This document shows positions 53,664 to 61,783 of a stretch of DNA of 64,000 bases, piece by piece. How positions within the stretch are numbered: position 1 is the stretch's first letter; each line of letters starts with the position of its first letter. The notes under the pieces are model-generated. The model made no database searches, was not told where the DNA came from, and saw only the letters and a list, made by a program, of their open reading frames with translations. The DNA is from G965229605 sp965229605 (GTDB taxonomy: Bacteria; Pseudomonadota; Alphaproteobacteria; CBDDJK01), in NCBI GenBank assembly GCA_965229605.1, contig OZ245892.1, positions 1,240,001 through 1,304,000 of the forward strand, written 5' to 3'. The translations under genes were made by a program, and so were the position numbers.

Positions 53664-53738
53664 ATGACAGATGAAGAGATTGTTGAACTCCTGAGACGAT
53701 CAATCAAGGAATTTAACCAATGGCACAAAATAACATGA
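53664..53738 (+). CDS. Short ORF overlapping a pentapeptide protein, possibly its broken N-terminus
   Basis: A 24-codon frame with sequence resembling the leader of some pentapeptide-repeat proteins (ELLRRSIKEFNQWHK, compare the typical E-x-W-N-x-W-R pattern). It overlaps the start of the following gene by 19 bases in another frame. A one-base shift around 53730 would join the two into one protein, so this looks like a frameshift. A genuine separate leader peptide is also possible. Confidence 0.45.
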   Translation: MTDEEIVELLRRSIKEFNQWHKIT

Positions 53739-54421
53739 GCGGACCAAACCTGAGCGGAGCAAACATGACCGAGGCAGACCTGACGGCGATAAATCTGATG
53801 GGGGCAGATATGAATGGGGCAAACCTGACCGGAGCAAACCTGACCGAGGCAAACATGACTGGAGCAGACCTGACGGAGGCAAACCTGACCAAGGCAGACC
53901 TGACGAGGACAAAAGTAAGTTTGAGTCAACTACGCTCTGCAATCGGCGTTACCCTAAAGCAAATAGATAGTGCCGATATTATCCCTGAAGAGGGCGAACC
54001 TGTAGAACCGTCACCTTTGAATACAGATGAAGCAGCGGAAAAGAATGTAATTTATAAAGTCGTAAAAGTGCAAATTGATAGCGCAGATTTTCTGATCCAA
54101 ACGGCAGATATCATTCGCAAACGTGGGGCCGTTAATTTGACGGAAGAGCAAGACAAGGCGTTGAATGATCTCTTGGAAATTATCAAAGGCTTGCAAGAGA
54201 AAGTTAAAGACCTTGAAGCTGAACGTGATGAGCTAAAAAGTCGCCTGCCAGAACAATGGCGCAGCAAGCTCCGCGACATTGCCGTCGCATTTCCAAAAGG
54301 GGCAGCATTTGCCGCTGGTCAAGAAGCTGTTGAAAGAATAACAGATCGTGAAATTATTCAGGAATTGCTGTCTAAAGCAACGAAAACACTACAGGAAATT
54401 CTTTCTTCTTGGTTAATGTAA
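53720..54421 (+). CDS. Pentapeptide-repeat protein with coiled-coil C-terminus
   Basis: A 233-residue protein. Residues about 8-70 contain roughly a dozen A(N/D)LTX-type pentapeptides, most encoded by 15-base repeats (GCAAACCTGACCGAG and variants). A linker follows, then a charged helix (residues about 140-180, IIKGLQEKVKDLEAERDELK) and a C-terminal helical part. The start lies inside the previous short frame, which may be the true N-terminus. The gene is in the island; its function is unknown. It is distinct in design from the pentapeptide protein at 13.8 kb. Confidence 0.7.
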   Translation: MAQNNMSGPNLSGANMTEADLTAINLMGADMNGANLTGANLTEANMTGADLTEANLTKADLTRTKVSLSQLRSAIGVTLKQIDSADIIPEEGEPVEPSPLNTDEAAEKNVIYKVVKVQIDSADFLIQTADIIRKRGAVNLTEEQDKALNDLLEIIKGLQEKVKDLEAERDELKSRLPEQWRSKLRDIAVAFPKGAAFAAGQEAVERITDREIIQELLSKATKTLQEILSSWLM

Positions 54422-54744
54422 CAGGCCCTTTTCAGGAACCAGCCCCATCGTCACACAACTTCCAGCTTATTGAAAATCGGGGCATCGGAATCAATGCACT
54501 TACGTGCAATAAACAAGCTGACTTGAATCAGATCCACAATCGTTTATCAAAACCGCAGATACTATCAGCCTTGATGATTTTGGCTTTTGGAACCAGGCTG
54601 CCAAGTTTTGACCAGCCCAAAGCGGTACGCGACTTTCTTGGCATCAAGGCTGACTTGGCCATTAACATTGCAAAAATCAACCGAATCATTGATAATATTG
54701 TTAACACACAATCTACTCTGCACTTGAAGATAAAGGAACTCTAA
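54409..54744 (+). CDS. Hypothetical protein, weakly supported
   Basis: A 111-residue frame beginning at TTG inside the end of the pentapeptide gene. The C-terminal half looks like a helical protein (LGIKADLAINIAKINRIIDNI), while the N-terminal half is less convincing. It ends one base before the next frame, which has a ribosome-binding sequence inside its end, so the two may be translated together. No family is recognised. Confidence 0.35.
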   Translation: MVNVTGPFQEPAPSSHNFQLIENRGIGINALTCNKQADLNQIHNRLSKPQILSALMILAFGTRLPSFDQPKAVRDFLGIKADLAINIAKINRIIDNIVNTQSTLHLKIKEL

Positions 54745-54745
54745 A

Positions 54746-55012
54746 ATGGACAATTCTACACCTGTTGATCCACAAACCGGCAAACCCTACGGCGATGACG
54801 ATGAATCCCAGTTGCGCCTTTTGCAGCGCATTAACGAATTAAAAGGAGCTGACCGCTATGATGAGGCTGTAATCTACCGTCAGCAGCTCATTATCCCAGC
54901 TGAGGGTTTAATGGCTTTAAAGAAATCACGCGGAGCGCAGGTTATTCGTGATTGGAATTTAAGAACCGAAACAGCGGAAGCGAAATATGGTAAAGACTGG
55001 CTTGATAGATAA
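54746..55012 (+). CDS. Small hypothetical protein
   Basis: An 88-residue hydrophilic protein with an AAGGA ribosome-binding sequence ahead of its ATG. QLRLLQRINELKGADRYDEAVIY suggests a helical start. No domain is recognised. It stands at the end of a short run of island genes. Between its stop and repeat copy C (55013-55105) I see nothing further. Confidence 0.5.
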   Translation: MDNSTPVDPQTGKPYGDDDESQLRLLQRINELKGADRYDEAVIYRQQLIIPAEGLMALKKSRGAQVIRDWNLRTETAEAKYGKDWLDR

Positions 55013-55105
55013 GCTTGATCAAAATCTGTTTGATGAATGGGCCGCATATAGCCTGGTTGCGCGTTCTACATACCAAAAGAATCTCTCGTTTGTTCAAAAT
55101 GAGCT

Positions 55106-55378
55106 AGGGTCAGGACCCATTAAATTCATCCATTCTGCGCGTGTCAAATTTTTGATAGATGGGCTTGAAAAGCGCGCAGCAACTAGCCATCGCTAATTGC
55201 AAGCGGTTTGAAAGTTCAGATACAAAAATTTGCCGCGCCTTTACAAGGTTGGTCAATAAAGGCAAATCTACAGCTTCAAACAAGCTCACCGTAGCTAAAA
55301 CTATGCTTTCGCTTGTTTTCATTGTATCTTTACCTTTCTTGACCAACAGAATGGATGAATTTTATGGGTCCTGACCCT
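55106..55378. repeat. MITE-like palindromic repeat, full-length copy C
   Basis: A 273-base element with terminal inverted repeats of about 32 bases, one mismatch, beginning AGGGTCAGGACCCAT and ending with its complement. It contains a shorter stem-loop (TTTGCC...GGCAAA with CCTTTA/TAAAGG). The minus strand holds a frame starting MKTSESIV near 55322, and a corresponding peptide is partly readable in copy A. The family members are related by internal deletion or truncation. No transposase is present. Confidence 0.85.
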
Positions 55379-55402
55379 AAGCAAACAACACCCCGACAAC
55401 TT

Positions 55403-56533
55403 TTAGAGGACTGTTCTGGCTCTAGATTTTAAAACAATGTCAATAAGGTCCTCTGCTATGCGTTGCTCAATTTGATTACTGGCGGAAATGTCATCCAACA
55501 TCCTCTTGAAATCTTCATCAGGTGGTGGAGCGTCATTTCCAAATATAACCCAACCCCGACCTCGGCGGACTAAACTATCAACGATTAAAACCGTCTCAAA
55601 ACTATTATTGGAGTTTAGGCCTGTTTTGCGTTCCCTCAAGGTGACCTGGAAACCAGCCCACCCCTTATTAGTATCTTTCGGATAGATAACATGCGAATTA
55701 ACAACCACCGAAACACTGGTCCACGACCAAATTCCATCGGTGGCGTCATTGACGAAAGAGTAGTGAGGCCGAAACCGCTTAGCATTGGATTGCTCAATCA
55801 ACTGATCAATTGCCAACTCAATGACCGCAATGCGGCGCAGTGAGTCGGACCCCAAGGATGCTTCATCAACACCTTGTATTTTAGAATCCTTCACATACGT
55901 CTCATAGACTGTATGTGCTGGTGTTCCAGCAACTTTTGGCAAATTCGGGGTAACAACAGGTCCAGCAGTTGGTCCCTGCCCCACGCCAGCACAAGTAGGA
56001 CAATGTGTCGAATCAATGCTCGCTATTCCGGCTTTCATCAATGAAAAATCAAGAAGTCGGCGTAGCTCTCTCTCCTGCTCCTTAGTTAAATGAAAACCAC
56101 TAAAGTCAATCCCGCTTGAAATCTCGGGAATATTGGTGCTTTCAATCTCTGAAATTATGCGTCGATAGTTGTCAAGTGAAGGTAGCGGTATCTTGAGGCC
56201 ATCAAGCAAATTTGGCTCTTCATCCAGGAGCCCTTGCAGAAAATCGGGACTTTGCCTTACGTATGATCTAATAATTTCCTGCCATTGTCTATTAGAATAT
56301 AGATGAAAGTTCATTTCGTCAGGACTGAACGAATCGAATTGCCTGTCCATCCCATTCCCTGGAGGGACTGAGTGCTCCCACTCAAAATGCCCATGGCTAT
56401 TCGTGTCTGGTACAAAAAAACCGCCAGAGCCAGGATCGCTCGACCACGTTGGCTGCTCCTGCCCATTTGCCGTACCAAACATCAGGAAACTGATGCAAAA
56501 TAGCATTGCTATATTACGAATTACCGGTGACAT
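55403..56533 (-). CDS. Secreted protein of unknown function
   Basis: About 376 residues from MSPVIRN, with an N-terminal signal (NIAMLFCISFLMFGTANG, probable cleavage after it) and no later membrane helix. A central THCPTCAGVG gives a cysteine pair. Most of the protein is polar without a recognised domain; the C-terminal part looks like a folded alpha/beta domain (SVSVVVNSHVIYPKD). It overlaps the upstream membrane-protein gene by 20 bases, with a run of eight G residues in the overlap. Function unknown. Confidence 0.6.
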   Translation of the reverse strand: MSPVIRNIAMLFCISFLMFGTANGQEQPTWSSDPGSGGFFVPDTNSHGHFEWEHSVPPGNGMDRQFDSFSPDEMNFHLYSNRQWQEIIRSYVRQSPDFLQGLLDEEPNLLDGLKIPLPSLDNYRRIISEIESTNIPEISSGIDFSGFHLTKEQERELRRLLDFSLMKAGIASIDSTHCPTCAGVGQGPTAGPVVTPNLPKVAGTPAHTVYETYVKDSKIQGVDEASLGSDSLRRIAVIELAIDQLIEQSNAKRFRPHYSFVNDATDGIWSWTSVSVVVNSHVIYPKDTNKGWAGFQVTLRERKTGLNSNNSFETVLIVDSLVRRGRGWVIFGNDAPPPDEDFKRMLDDISASNQIEQRIAEDLIDIVLKSRARTVL

Positions 56534-56945
56534 TGGGGGGGAAAAGATGATCTCTGATTTTTGCAAGATATGCTCCTAAGATAGTTTCGACTACGCCTAT
56601 CACAATTTTCATGTCGTCGACTGTCAGGCGCGAGTCAAAATACGGCAACGCATATACTATAAAACTAAGGCCAATAGCCCCAAAACAAACAGCTTGTGTT
56701 ATCCGCACGACTTCGGGATGAACAGGGTTACCTTCATCAACAGCTGTTCTTCGGGTAAGAATATGGTTCACTCCGGCTAATGCCGTTGCAGCAAGCATTG
56801 GAAAGCCCATTAGAAGAACATGAACGGTATCTTTTATGTCAAACCGGTCGTTTCTCGCGGCCAAAATAATCCCAAAGCAAAACAGAGCGAGGTGACCATA
56901 GAGTAGGATTCTAGCAACTCTTATACTGAACTTGAGATCGGTCAT
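56514..56945 (-). CDS. Four-helix membrane protein, unknown
   Basis: A 143-residue protein with hydrophobic segments near residues 10-30, 40-60, 88-105 and 110-130 (MKIVIGVVETILGAYLA). No known family is recognised. It is encoded just upstream of the secreted protein and overlaps its start, so the two are probably expressed together, possibly as a membrane-exported pair. This is inference. Confidence 0.6.
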   Translation of the reverse strand: MTDLKFSIRVARILLYGHLALFCFGIILAARNDRFDIKDTVHVLLMGFPMLAATALAGVNHILTRRTAVDEGNPVHPEVVRITQAVCFGAIGLSFIVYALPYFDSRLTVDDMKIVIGVVETILGAYLAKIRDHLFPPNVTGNS

Positions 56946-57086
56946 TTTTGATCCTGACTGTCGTTTGATTGTTCCATTTCACAAGCACACAGCTTGAACC
57001 CGCATCCAAGCAAAATTCCATATTCAACAATACAATTAAAGCAGGATAAAGTTTAAAAGTAAAGCTTTATATTGTATATGTGCTCG

Positions 57087-57226
57087 TTCATATTGAATGA
57101 ACAAGTTCAACCAGATGTGAGACTGGTTAGGGACAAAGCGACCCTGTCTATAAAAGAGGCACTGTTAGCCGTCCTTCACAGTAAGGGTTTCAAAAGCCGC
57201 GCATTTCTCAGATGCGCGGCTTTTTT
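57087..57226 (+). ncRNA. Candidate structured small RNA with five stem-loops
   Basis: Successive stems can be drawn at 57087-57101 (TTCAT/ATGAA), 57109-57128 (AACCAG/CTGGTT), 57129-57145 (AGGG/CCCT), 57161-57182 (ACTGT/ACAGT) and the terminal hairpin. A TATATT or TATATG box upstream (57068-57080) could be its -10 element. The final stem with six T bases is a strong terminator. It overlaps no supported gene and is distinct from the tRNA-Val gene downstream. The rest of 56946-57086 holds nothing I can support. Confidence 0.45.
57192..57226 (+). terminator. Strong rho-independent terminator
   Basis: AAAAGCCGCGCAT and ATGCGCGGCTTTT form a long GC-rich stem with a seven-base loop, followed by six T on the plus strand. 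On the minus strand it has only four T but could also stop tRNA-Val transcripts. Confidence 0.85.
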
Positions 57227-57335
57227 ATTGCGCTTTAAAGATTATTTCTGCCTGACCATTCATCCCGAATCACTAAGCTCTTGCCTACCCACCAAAGCTG
57301 TGGTCGTTAACAATGATTCGAATGAAGGGGGTTTT

Positions 57336-57410
57336 TGGTGGGCGCGGCTGGGATTGAACCAGCGACCCCTACGATGTCAACGTAGTGCTCTCCCGCTGAG
57401 CTACGCGCCC
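57336..57410 (-). tRNA. tRNA-Val (anticodon GAC)
   Basis: The minus strand folds as a cloverleaf: GGGCGCG acceptor stem pairing with CGCGCCC, D arm with AGCTCAGC and GGGAGAGC, anticodon loop TTGACAT (GAC), and T arm with GGTTCAATCCC. CCA is encoded at the 3' end. An integrase island lies on its 3' side, consistent with tRNA-targeted insertion, but no duplicated attachment sequence was found. Confidence 0.95.
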
Positions 57411-57525
57411 GATCTCTTTATGCGTGGGATATTTGGGCTGGATAGAGAGTTCTGCAATCGCTGTCAAGCATGGGTGTATTCGTTCAGGGGCGCAATTCAC
57501 CAGGAACCTGTGGCTGATTTCCTGA

Positions 57526-57924
57526 TCAGGAATCGTCTCCGCAGCCGATAACCGCAATTCCTGATATTTCAAGTTTAACATGCGGGAGCGGAAAATTGAC
57601 GACAAGGGCGGTATTGGTTGGCTGGATATCCCCGAAGATACTGGCAAGTGCCGGGCCGATTTGCTCAAAGACTTCAGCCGATGTCATATAGGTGGTGATC
57701 TGCACGATATCTTTTAAAGAGGCCCCTGCTTTTTCCAGAGAAGGTGTTATATTCTTTATAATCTGGTGCAGCTGATCGACAGGGTCTTTGGGGCAGTCGC
57801 CGGTTTCATAATTAACCCCGACGGTTCCCGAGATATAAACGGTGTTTCCGACTTTAACGACCCGGCAATAGCCGTATTTTTTCTCAAATTCAGAATGGGT
57901 TGAAATATTAAGACGTTTATCCAT
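57526..57924 (-). CDS. RidA-family protein
   Basis: A 132-residue protein of the YjgF/YER057c/UK114 family. VGNTVYISGTVGVNYETGD near residue 26, IIKNITPSLEKAGASLKDIV and MTSAEVFEQIGPAL are typical. RidA itself hydrolyses reactive enamine/imine intermediates from PLP enzymes; more distant members have other roles. The C-terminal FPLPHVKLEISGIAV resembles the core. It lies between the tRNA-Val gene and a low-complexity gene on the same strand. Confidence 0.82.
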   Translation of the reverse strand: MDKRLNISTHSEFEKKYGYCRVVKVGNTVYISGTVGVNYETGDCPKDPVDQLHQIIKNITPSLEKAGASLKDIVQITTYMTSAEVFEQIGPALASIFGDIQPTNTALVVNFPLPHVKLEISGIAVIGCGDDS

Positions 57925-57964
57925 CTCTTTAATCGTGTTTAGCTTTTCTTTACCTTTTCTTTAC

Positions 57965-59005
57965 TTAGGCAAAACGGTCAATCAGCTGTCCGGGGATGCG
58001 GAAGCGGTTGTCATCCAAGTTTCCATCAACAGTGCTGGAGTCTTCAAGCTGAAAATTTGAATCAACCTGCGCCTGATCTTGTTCAGAAATCCCGGTTTCA
58101 TCTTCAAGTGTAACTGGAAGCGGGTTACCGAACTCGTCAAAGCCGACATTTGTTTCGTCTTCGATAGTTTCAGGATCATCTCCCCGGGCGGCCAGGCGTT
58201 CGGCTTCTTGTTCAAGATTTTGCTGTTCGCGGGCCTGCTGAGCCGTTTCGTTTCTCGCCTCAATGGCTTCAAGCGTGAGCTGACGAGTCGGATCAAGCGC
58301 GGCCCGCAGTGAATCGGTTAAAAACTGTGAATCGCTATAGGCCGTGCGAACTTCATCCTGGCTTGCTGTATAATTCTGCTGATCAACCAGGAAATCAGGA
58401 AATTGGCTCTCGATATCCTCTGCACGGGTTTCTTCCGTGACATCATTTTCAAGCCCCTGCGTATTTTGAGTATTACGCGCATCGCGTATGTCTCGCGGGT
58501 CTTGTGTGTCTGGCGTAATCCGGGTATCTGGCGTGTTACGGGCATCTGCCGTGCTCCGGGCATCTGTCGTATTCCGGGAAGCAGGAACCGGGTCAATCCC
58601 GGGTCGGCCAAAATCAACCGTTGCCTGAGTCTCAATCCGGGTCTGGGCCGCAACAATTTCCCCGGAATCAGTTAAAAGCGGCACGCTTCGCTCGTCCCCA
58701 CCCCCCGAAAACGCATCATCCGCAGCTTGTGCAGTGCCCGTCGTGACCGCACGCGTATTGTTGGACTGACTGACGGCCGTGCGCTGATCGGCGTTGGCTT
58801 CTTGTATGGCAACGATAACCGGATTCTGCTCGTTGGCATTGACGGTCACCGAATCAGGTGCCGTGCGCAAACGTTCGGCTTCGCTCTGCTGATTGCGGGT
58901 TTCAGCCTCTGTGGCCTCATCGGCCGCAACCGCAAAGATAGAACGCACCGGCTGACTGCGGGCAATGCTCTCCGCATACAGGCTGGCAATTTCAAAATCA
59001 GCCAT
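57965..59005 (-). CDS. Low-complexity, T/D/Q-rich protein, unknown
   Basis: A 346-residue hydrophilic protein rich in Thr, Asp, Gln, Glu, Ala and Asn, with no cysteine and no membrane helix. A central stretch (about residues 145-190) has short repeats such as DARNTPDTRITPDTQDP. It is probably largely disordered. No family is recognised. It is located upstream of ridA on the same strand, and the codon pattern and open frame length favour a real gene. The interval 59006-59253 up to atpI shows no gene. Confidence 0.6.
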   Translation of the reverse strand: MADFEIASLYAESIARSQPVRSIFAVAADEATEAETRNQQSEAERLRTAPDSVTVNANEQNPVIVAIQEANADQRTAVSQSNNTRAVTTGTAQAADDAFSGGGDERSVPLLTDSGEIVAAQTRIETQATVDFGRPGIDPVPASRNTTDARSTADARNTPDTRITPDTQDPRDIRDARNTQNTQGLENDVTEETRAEDIESQFPDFLVDQQNYTASQDEVRTAYSDSQFLTDSLRAALDPTRQLTLEAIEARNETAQQAREQQNLEQEAERLAARGDDPETIEDETNVGFDEFGNPLPVTLEDETGISEQDQAQVDSNFQLEDSSTVDGNLDDNRFRIPGQLIDRFA

Positions 59006-59253
59006 TCAGGACACTCTCTCTCATCTCACACATGACAAATTTCCCTTATAAGAGGTTTAGCGTTTTATCCTCTTTCGTCAAGTATTCCTTTCTTGCGTAG
59101 GACCAGCCAGCCTGCGATAGATAAGCATGAATTGGCGGCTTGACGAAACGGCGGGACAATGGCAAAGGACGGGCTAAAGGACGGCTGTGATGCGTGACGG
59201 GGCCAAAAACAGCATAGCAGCCTGTTTATCAGGTTTGGATATCGGATTTTGTT

Positions 59254-59589
59254 ATGTCGCCACTTGATAAAGACTTGCAGCATCTTGATCAGGCGTTAAA
59301 AGAGGCTGAGCAACGTCAGGGCGGCTTTTCGGCGCAAACGGATCAGGCTCGGCAGAGCCGGGTTCAGCATAACGGGGCGGCATTAGGCATACGCATTATT
59401 GTGGATCTGCTTGCCGGAATCGGTGTCGCAGCGGCAATCGGCTGGTATCTGGACCGCACGTTTGAAACAGGTCCGTGGATTATGGTCGCAATGGTGCCGT
59501 TGGGGTTTGTTGCCGGAATTTTAAATATGGTGCGCACGGCCCGCGACTTTGAGCAGCGTGCGAAGAAAATGACGCCAAAAGCGGAATAA
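59254..59589 (+). CDS. atpI: ATP synthase protein I
   Basis: A 111-residue AtpI: a charged N-terminus and two membrane helices (GIRIIVDLLAGIGVAAAIGW, then PWIMVAMVPLGFVAGIL). It assists assembly of the c-ring. It is the first gene of the F0 operon, 14 bases before atpB. Normal for alphaproteobacteria. Confidence 0.88.
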   Translation: MSPLDKDLQHLDQALKEAEQRQGGFSAQTDQARQSRVQHNGAALGIRIIVDLLAGIGVAAAIGWYLDRTFETGPWIMVAMVPLGFVAGILNMVRTARDFEQRAKKMTPKAE

Positions 59590-59603
59590 GGGAAAAGATA
59601 GCG

Positions 59604-60329
59604 ATGGCAAATCCTCTTGAGCAATTTCAAATCAAACCGCTGAGCCAGGAATTTCCTGTTGCGGGCTATGATCTTGCTTTCACGAATTCAGCCCTCTGGA
59701 TGGCTATTTCTGTTGCCGTTGCCATAGGCTTCTTGCTGTTCGCAACCCGCAGGCGCGACATTGTGCCTGGAAAAAGCCAGATTGTCGCAGAGCTTCTCTA
59801 CCGAACAATCGCAGACATGGTGCGCGATAATGCAGGGAGCGAAGGCGCACGTTATTTCCCCTTTGTGTTCACCCTCTTTATCTTTGTCCTGTTCGGTAAT
59901 CTGCTGGGACTTTTGCCCGGGGCTTTCACCTATACCAGCCACCTTGCGGTGACTTTCTCGCTGGCCGCATTTATCTTTATCGGCGTCACCATCATCGGTC
60001 TTGTCCGGCACGGCGGACGCTTCTTTAGCCTCTTCTTCCCGCATGGGGCTCCCCTATGGACCGCCGTTATCCTCATCCCGATTGAACTGATCTCCTACCT
60101 CTCCCGCCCGATCAGCCTGTCTGTCCGGCTCTTTGCAAATATGACCGTCGGACATGTCCTGCTCAAAGTCATGGCCGGATTCGTCGTCTCCCTCGGGATC
60201 GGCGGAATCCTGCCGCTCTTCGGACTGGTCGCGATAACCGCTCTGGAATTCATGGTCGCCGTCATCCAGGCCTATGTCTTTGCCATTTTGTCATGTATTT
60301 ATCTGCATGATGCCTTGCATTTACATTAA
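59604..60329 (+). CDS. atpB: F0F1 ATP synthase subunit a
   Basis: A 241-residue membrane subunit. PIELISYLSRPISLSVRLFANMTVG near residue 155 contains the essential arginine (SVRLFANM) next to the c-ring, and the C-terminal helix region with VAVIQAYVFAILSCIYLHD is typical. It forms the proton half-channels. A hydrophobic 5-helix layout is visible. It begins with a Shine-Dalgarno-like GGGAAAAG. Confidence 0.96.
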   Translation: MANPLEQFQIKPLSQEFPVAGYDLAFTNSALWMAISVAVAIGFLLFATRRRDIVPGKSQIVAELLYRTIADMVRDNAGSEGARYFPFVFTLFIFVLFGNLLGLLPGAFTYTSHLAVTFSLAAFIFIGVTIIGLVRHGGRFFSLFFPHGAPLWTAVILIPIELISYLSRPISLSVRLFANMTVGHVLLKVMAGFVVSLGIGGILPLFGLVAITALEFMVAVIQAYVFAILSCIYLHDALHLH

Positions 60330-60402
60330 GCCTGTATTATGGCCCTAACAAAATAACCAACAAGACACTCGCTTTTTCAAATCCGTAAAGAAAGGACGCA
60401 CA

Positions 60403-60627
60403 ATGGAAGCTGAAGCTGCAAAATTTATCGGGGCCGGGCTGGCGGCTATCGGGATGATCGGGGCCGGAATCGGAGTCGGAAACATCTGGGCCAGCTATAT
60501 CACGGCTCTGGCACGCAATCCTGCCTCTAAAGGCGAAATCGGCGCCAATATCTGGATCGGTTTTGCCGTCACAGAAGCTATTGCCCTTTTTGCGCTGATC
60601 GTCGCACTCATGGCTCTTTTTGGCTAA
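60403..60627 (+). CDS. atpE: F0F1 ATP synthase subunit c
   Basis: A 74-residue hairpin of two membrane helices. GAGLAAIGMIGAGIGVGNIWA is helix one with the glycine pattern, ARNPA the polar loop, and VTEAIALFALIVALM the second helix with the proton-carrying glutamate. Multiple copies form the ring. AAAGGA is upstream. No sodium-binding pattern is obvious, so protons are expected. Confidence 0.97.
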   Translation: MEAEAAKFIGAGLAAIGMIGAGIGVGNIWASYITALARNPASKGEIGANIWIGFAVTEAIALFALIVALMALFG

Positions 60628-60656
60628 TATATAAGCCGGATTGAAAGCACACATAT

Positions 60657-61151
60657 ATGCCTCAATTTGACCAGATAGACAGTTTTGCCGGACAAATTTT
60701 CTGGCTGATTGTCTTTTTTGGTCTTTTGTATCTGACGATGGCGCGCATTATCCTGCCGCGCATAGGCGATACGCTTGAAAAGCGGGCACACAAGATTGAC
60801 GAGGATCTGGCGGCTGCACGGGTTGACCGGGACAAGGCAGCCGATCTTTTGGCAGAGGTTGAGCGTCAGCTTGCAGCCGCCCGTGAGGAAGCTCGCCAGC
60901 AGGTTTTAAGTGCCACGCAGGAGGCTGAAAGTCAGATGAAAGCCAAGGTGGACAAGCTTGACAAGGAACTGGCGCAAGAGACCGCTGAAGCCATCAAGCG
61001 GATTGAGGAGGCACGCACAGCAGCCCGGAAGGATCTGGTTGCTGCCAGTAAAGACCTGACGAGCGAGATTGTCATGCAGATTACTGGAAAGCGGCCGTCT
61101 GCGGCGGTGCTTACTGAAGTCTATAAAGGGAGATCGGCTTCTGTGAACTAA
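60657..61151 (+). CDS. atpG: F0F1 ATP synthase subunit b'
   Basis: A 164-residue peripheral-stalk subunit of the b' type. A short N-terminus and one membrane helix (FAGQIFWLIVFFGLLYL) precede a long charged helix. Alphaproteobacteria carry b' and b as two different proteins. It is followed by the b gene. No unusual features. Confidence 0.9.
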   Translation: MPQFDQIDSFAGQIFWLIVFFGLLYLTMARIILPRIGDTLEKRAHKIDEDLAAARVDRDKAADLLAEVERQLAAAREEARQQVLSATQEAESQMKAKVDKLDKELAQETAEAIKRIEEARTAARKDLVAASKDLTSEIVMQITGKRPSAAVLTEVYKGRSASVN

Positions 61152-61233
61152 ACCCCTAAAGCGAATAATGCGGATTTTGGGACAGACTGGAAGTGATCTG
61201 GAAACATAGCGATCTGAAAACGTAAAGGGTGAG

Positions 61234-61731
61234 ATGTTAGAGAATCCGACCACATGGGTTGCTGTCAGCTTTGTGATTTTCATCGGACTTGTCTGGTGGA
61301 AAGGCCGGGCAGGAATTTCCCAGTCACTGAGTGCAAAGATTGCGGATATTCGGGCTGAAATTGAGTCAGCCGAGCAGCTTCGGCTTTCAGCCAAGGAAGC
61401 CCTGTCTCAGGCCTCCCGCCAGCAAAAGGAGGCAACCGAACAGGCCGAGGATATTCGCACCCATGCCCGCGAGGACGTTGCCCAGTTGAAAAAGACAATG
61501 GCCCGGCGTTTAAAAGAGGTCACGGAACGTCATAAAAATCAGGCCAGCGAATCGATAGCCCGGGCCGAACGCGATGCGATTGCCAGCCTTCGGGCCGAAC
61601 TTGCCCTGCTTTCTGTTGAAGCCGCGCGTGATCTTATCGCCAAAGACTTGCAAAAAGGGCCTGATCCGATGATTGCACCTGTCATTGCAAAAGGCCTCTC
61701 CAAGCTTGCCTCTGGCAAATCTGATCACTAA
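61234..61731 (+). CDS. atpF: F0F1 ATP synthase subunit b
   Basis: A 165-residue peripheral-stalk subunit. A hydrophobic N-terminus (TWVAVSFVIFIGLVWW) leads into a long coiled coil, and VTERHKNQASESIARAERDA is in the stalk. It ends the F0 operon; F1 genes are not in the window, as usual in alphaproteobacteria. Confidence 0.93.
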   Translation: MLENPTTWVAVSFVIFIGLVWWKGRAGISQSLSAKIADIRAEIESAEQLRLSAKEALSQASRQQKEATEQAEDIRTHAREDVAQLKKTMARRLKEVTERHKNQASESIARAERDAIASLRAELALLSVEAARDLIAKDLQKGPDPMIAPVIAKGLSKLASGKSDH

Positions 61732-61783
61732 ACTCTCAAACCCTCTCACTCAATATTTTATCCCTGAGCCCGTAAAGTAAAAA

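Noticed and set aside
54987..55196. 69-residue frame after the small hypothetical gene
   Set aside because: It extends into repeat copy C and starts inside the previous gene; no independent support.
55159..55374. Plus-strand frame in repeat copy C as a protein gene
   Set aside because: It ends in the terminal repeat, has no ribosome-binding sequence, and no counterpart in copies A and B; the minus-strand frame is the better candidate.
57072..57551. A 159-residue frame across the RNA candidate, terminator and tRNA region
   Set aside because: It runs through a perfect tRNA-Val gene on the other strand and a terminator hairpin and shows no domain, so it is a chance frame.
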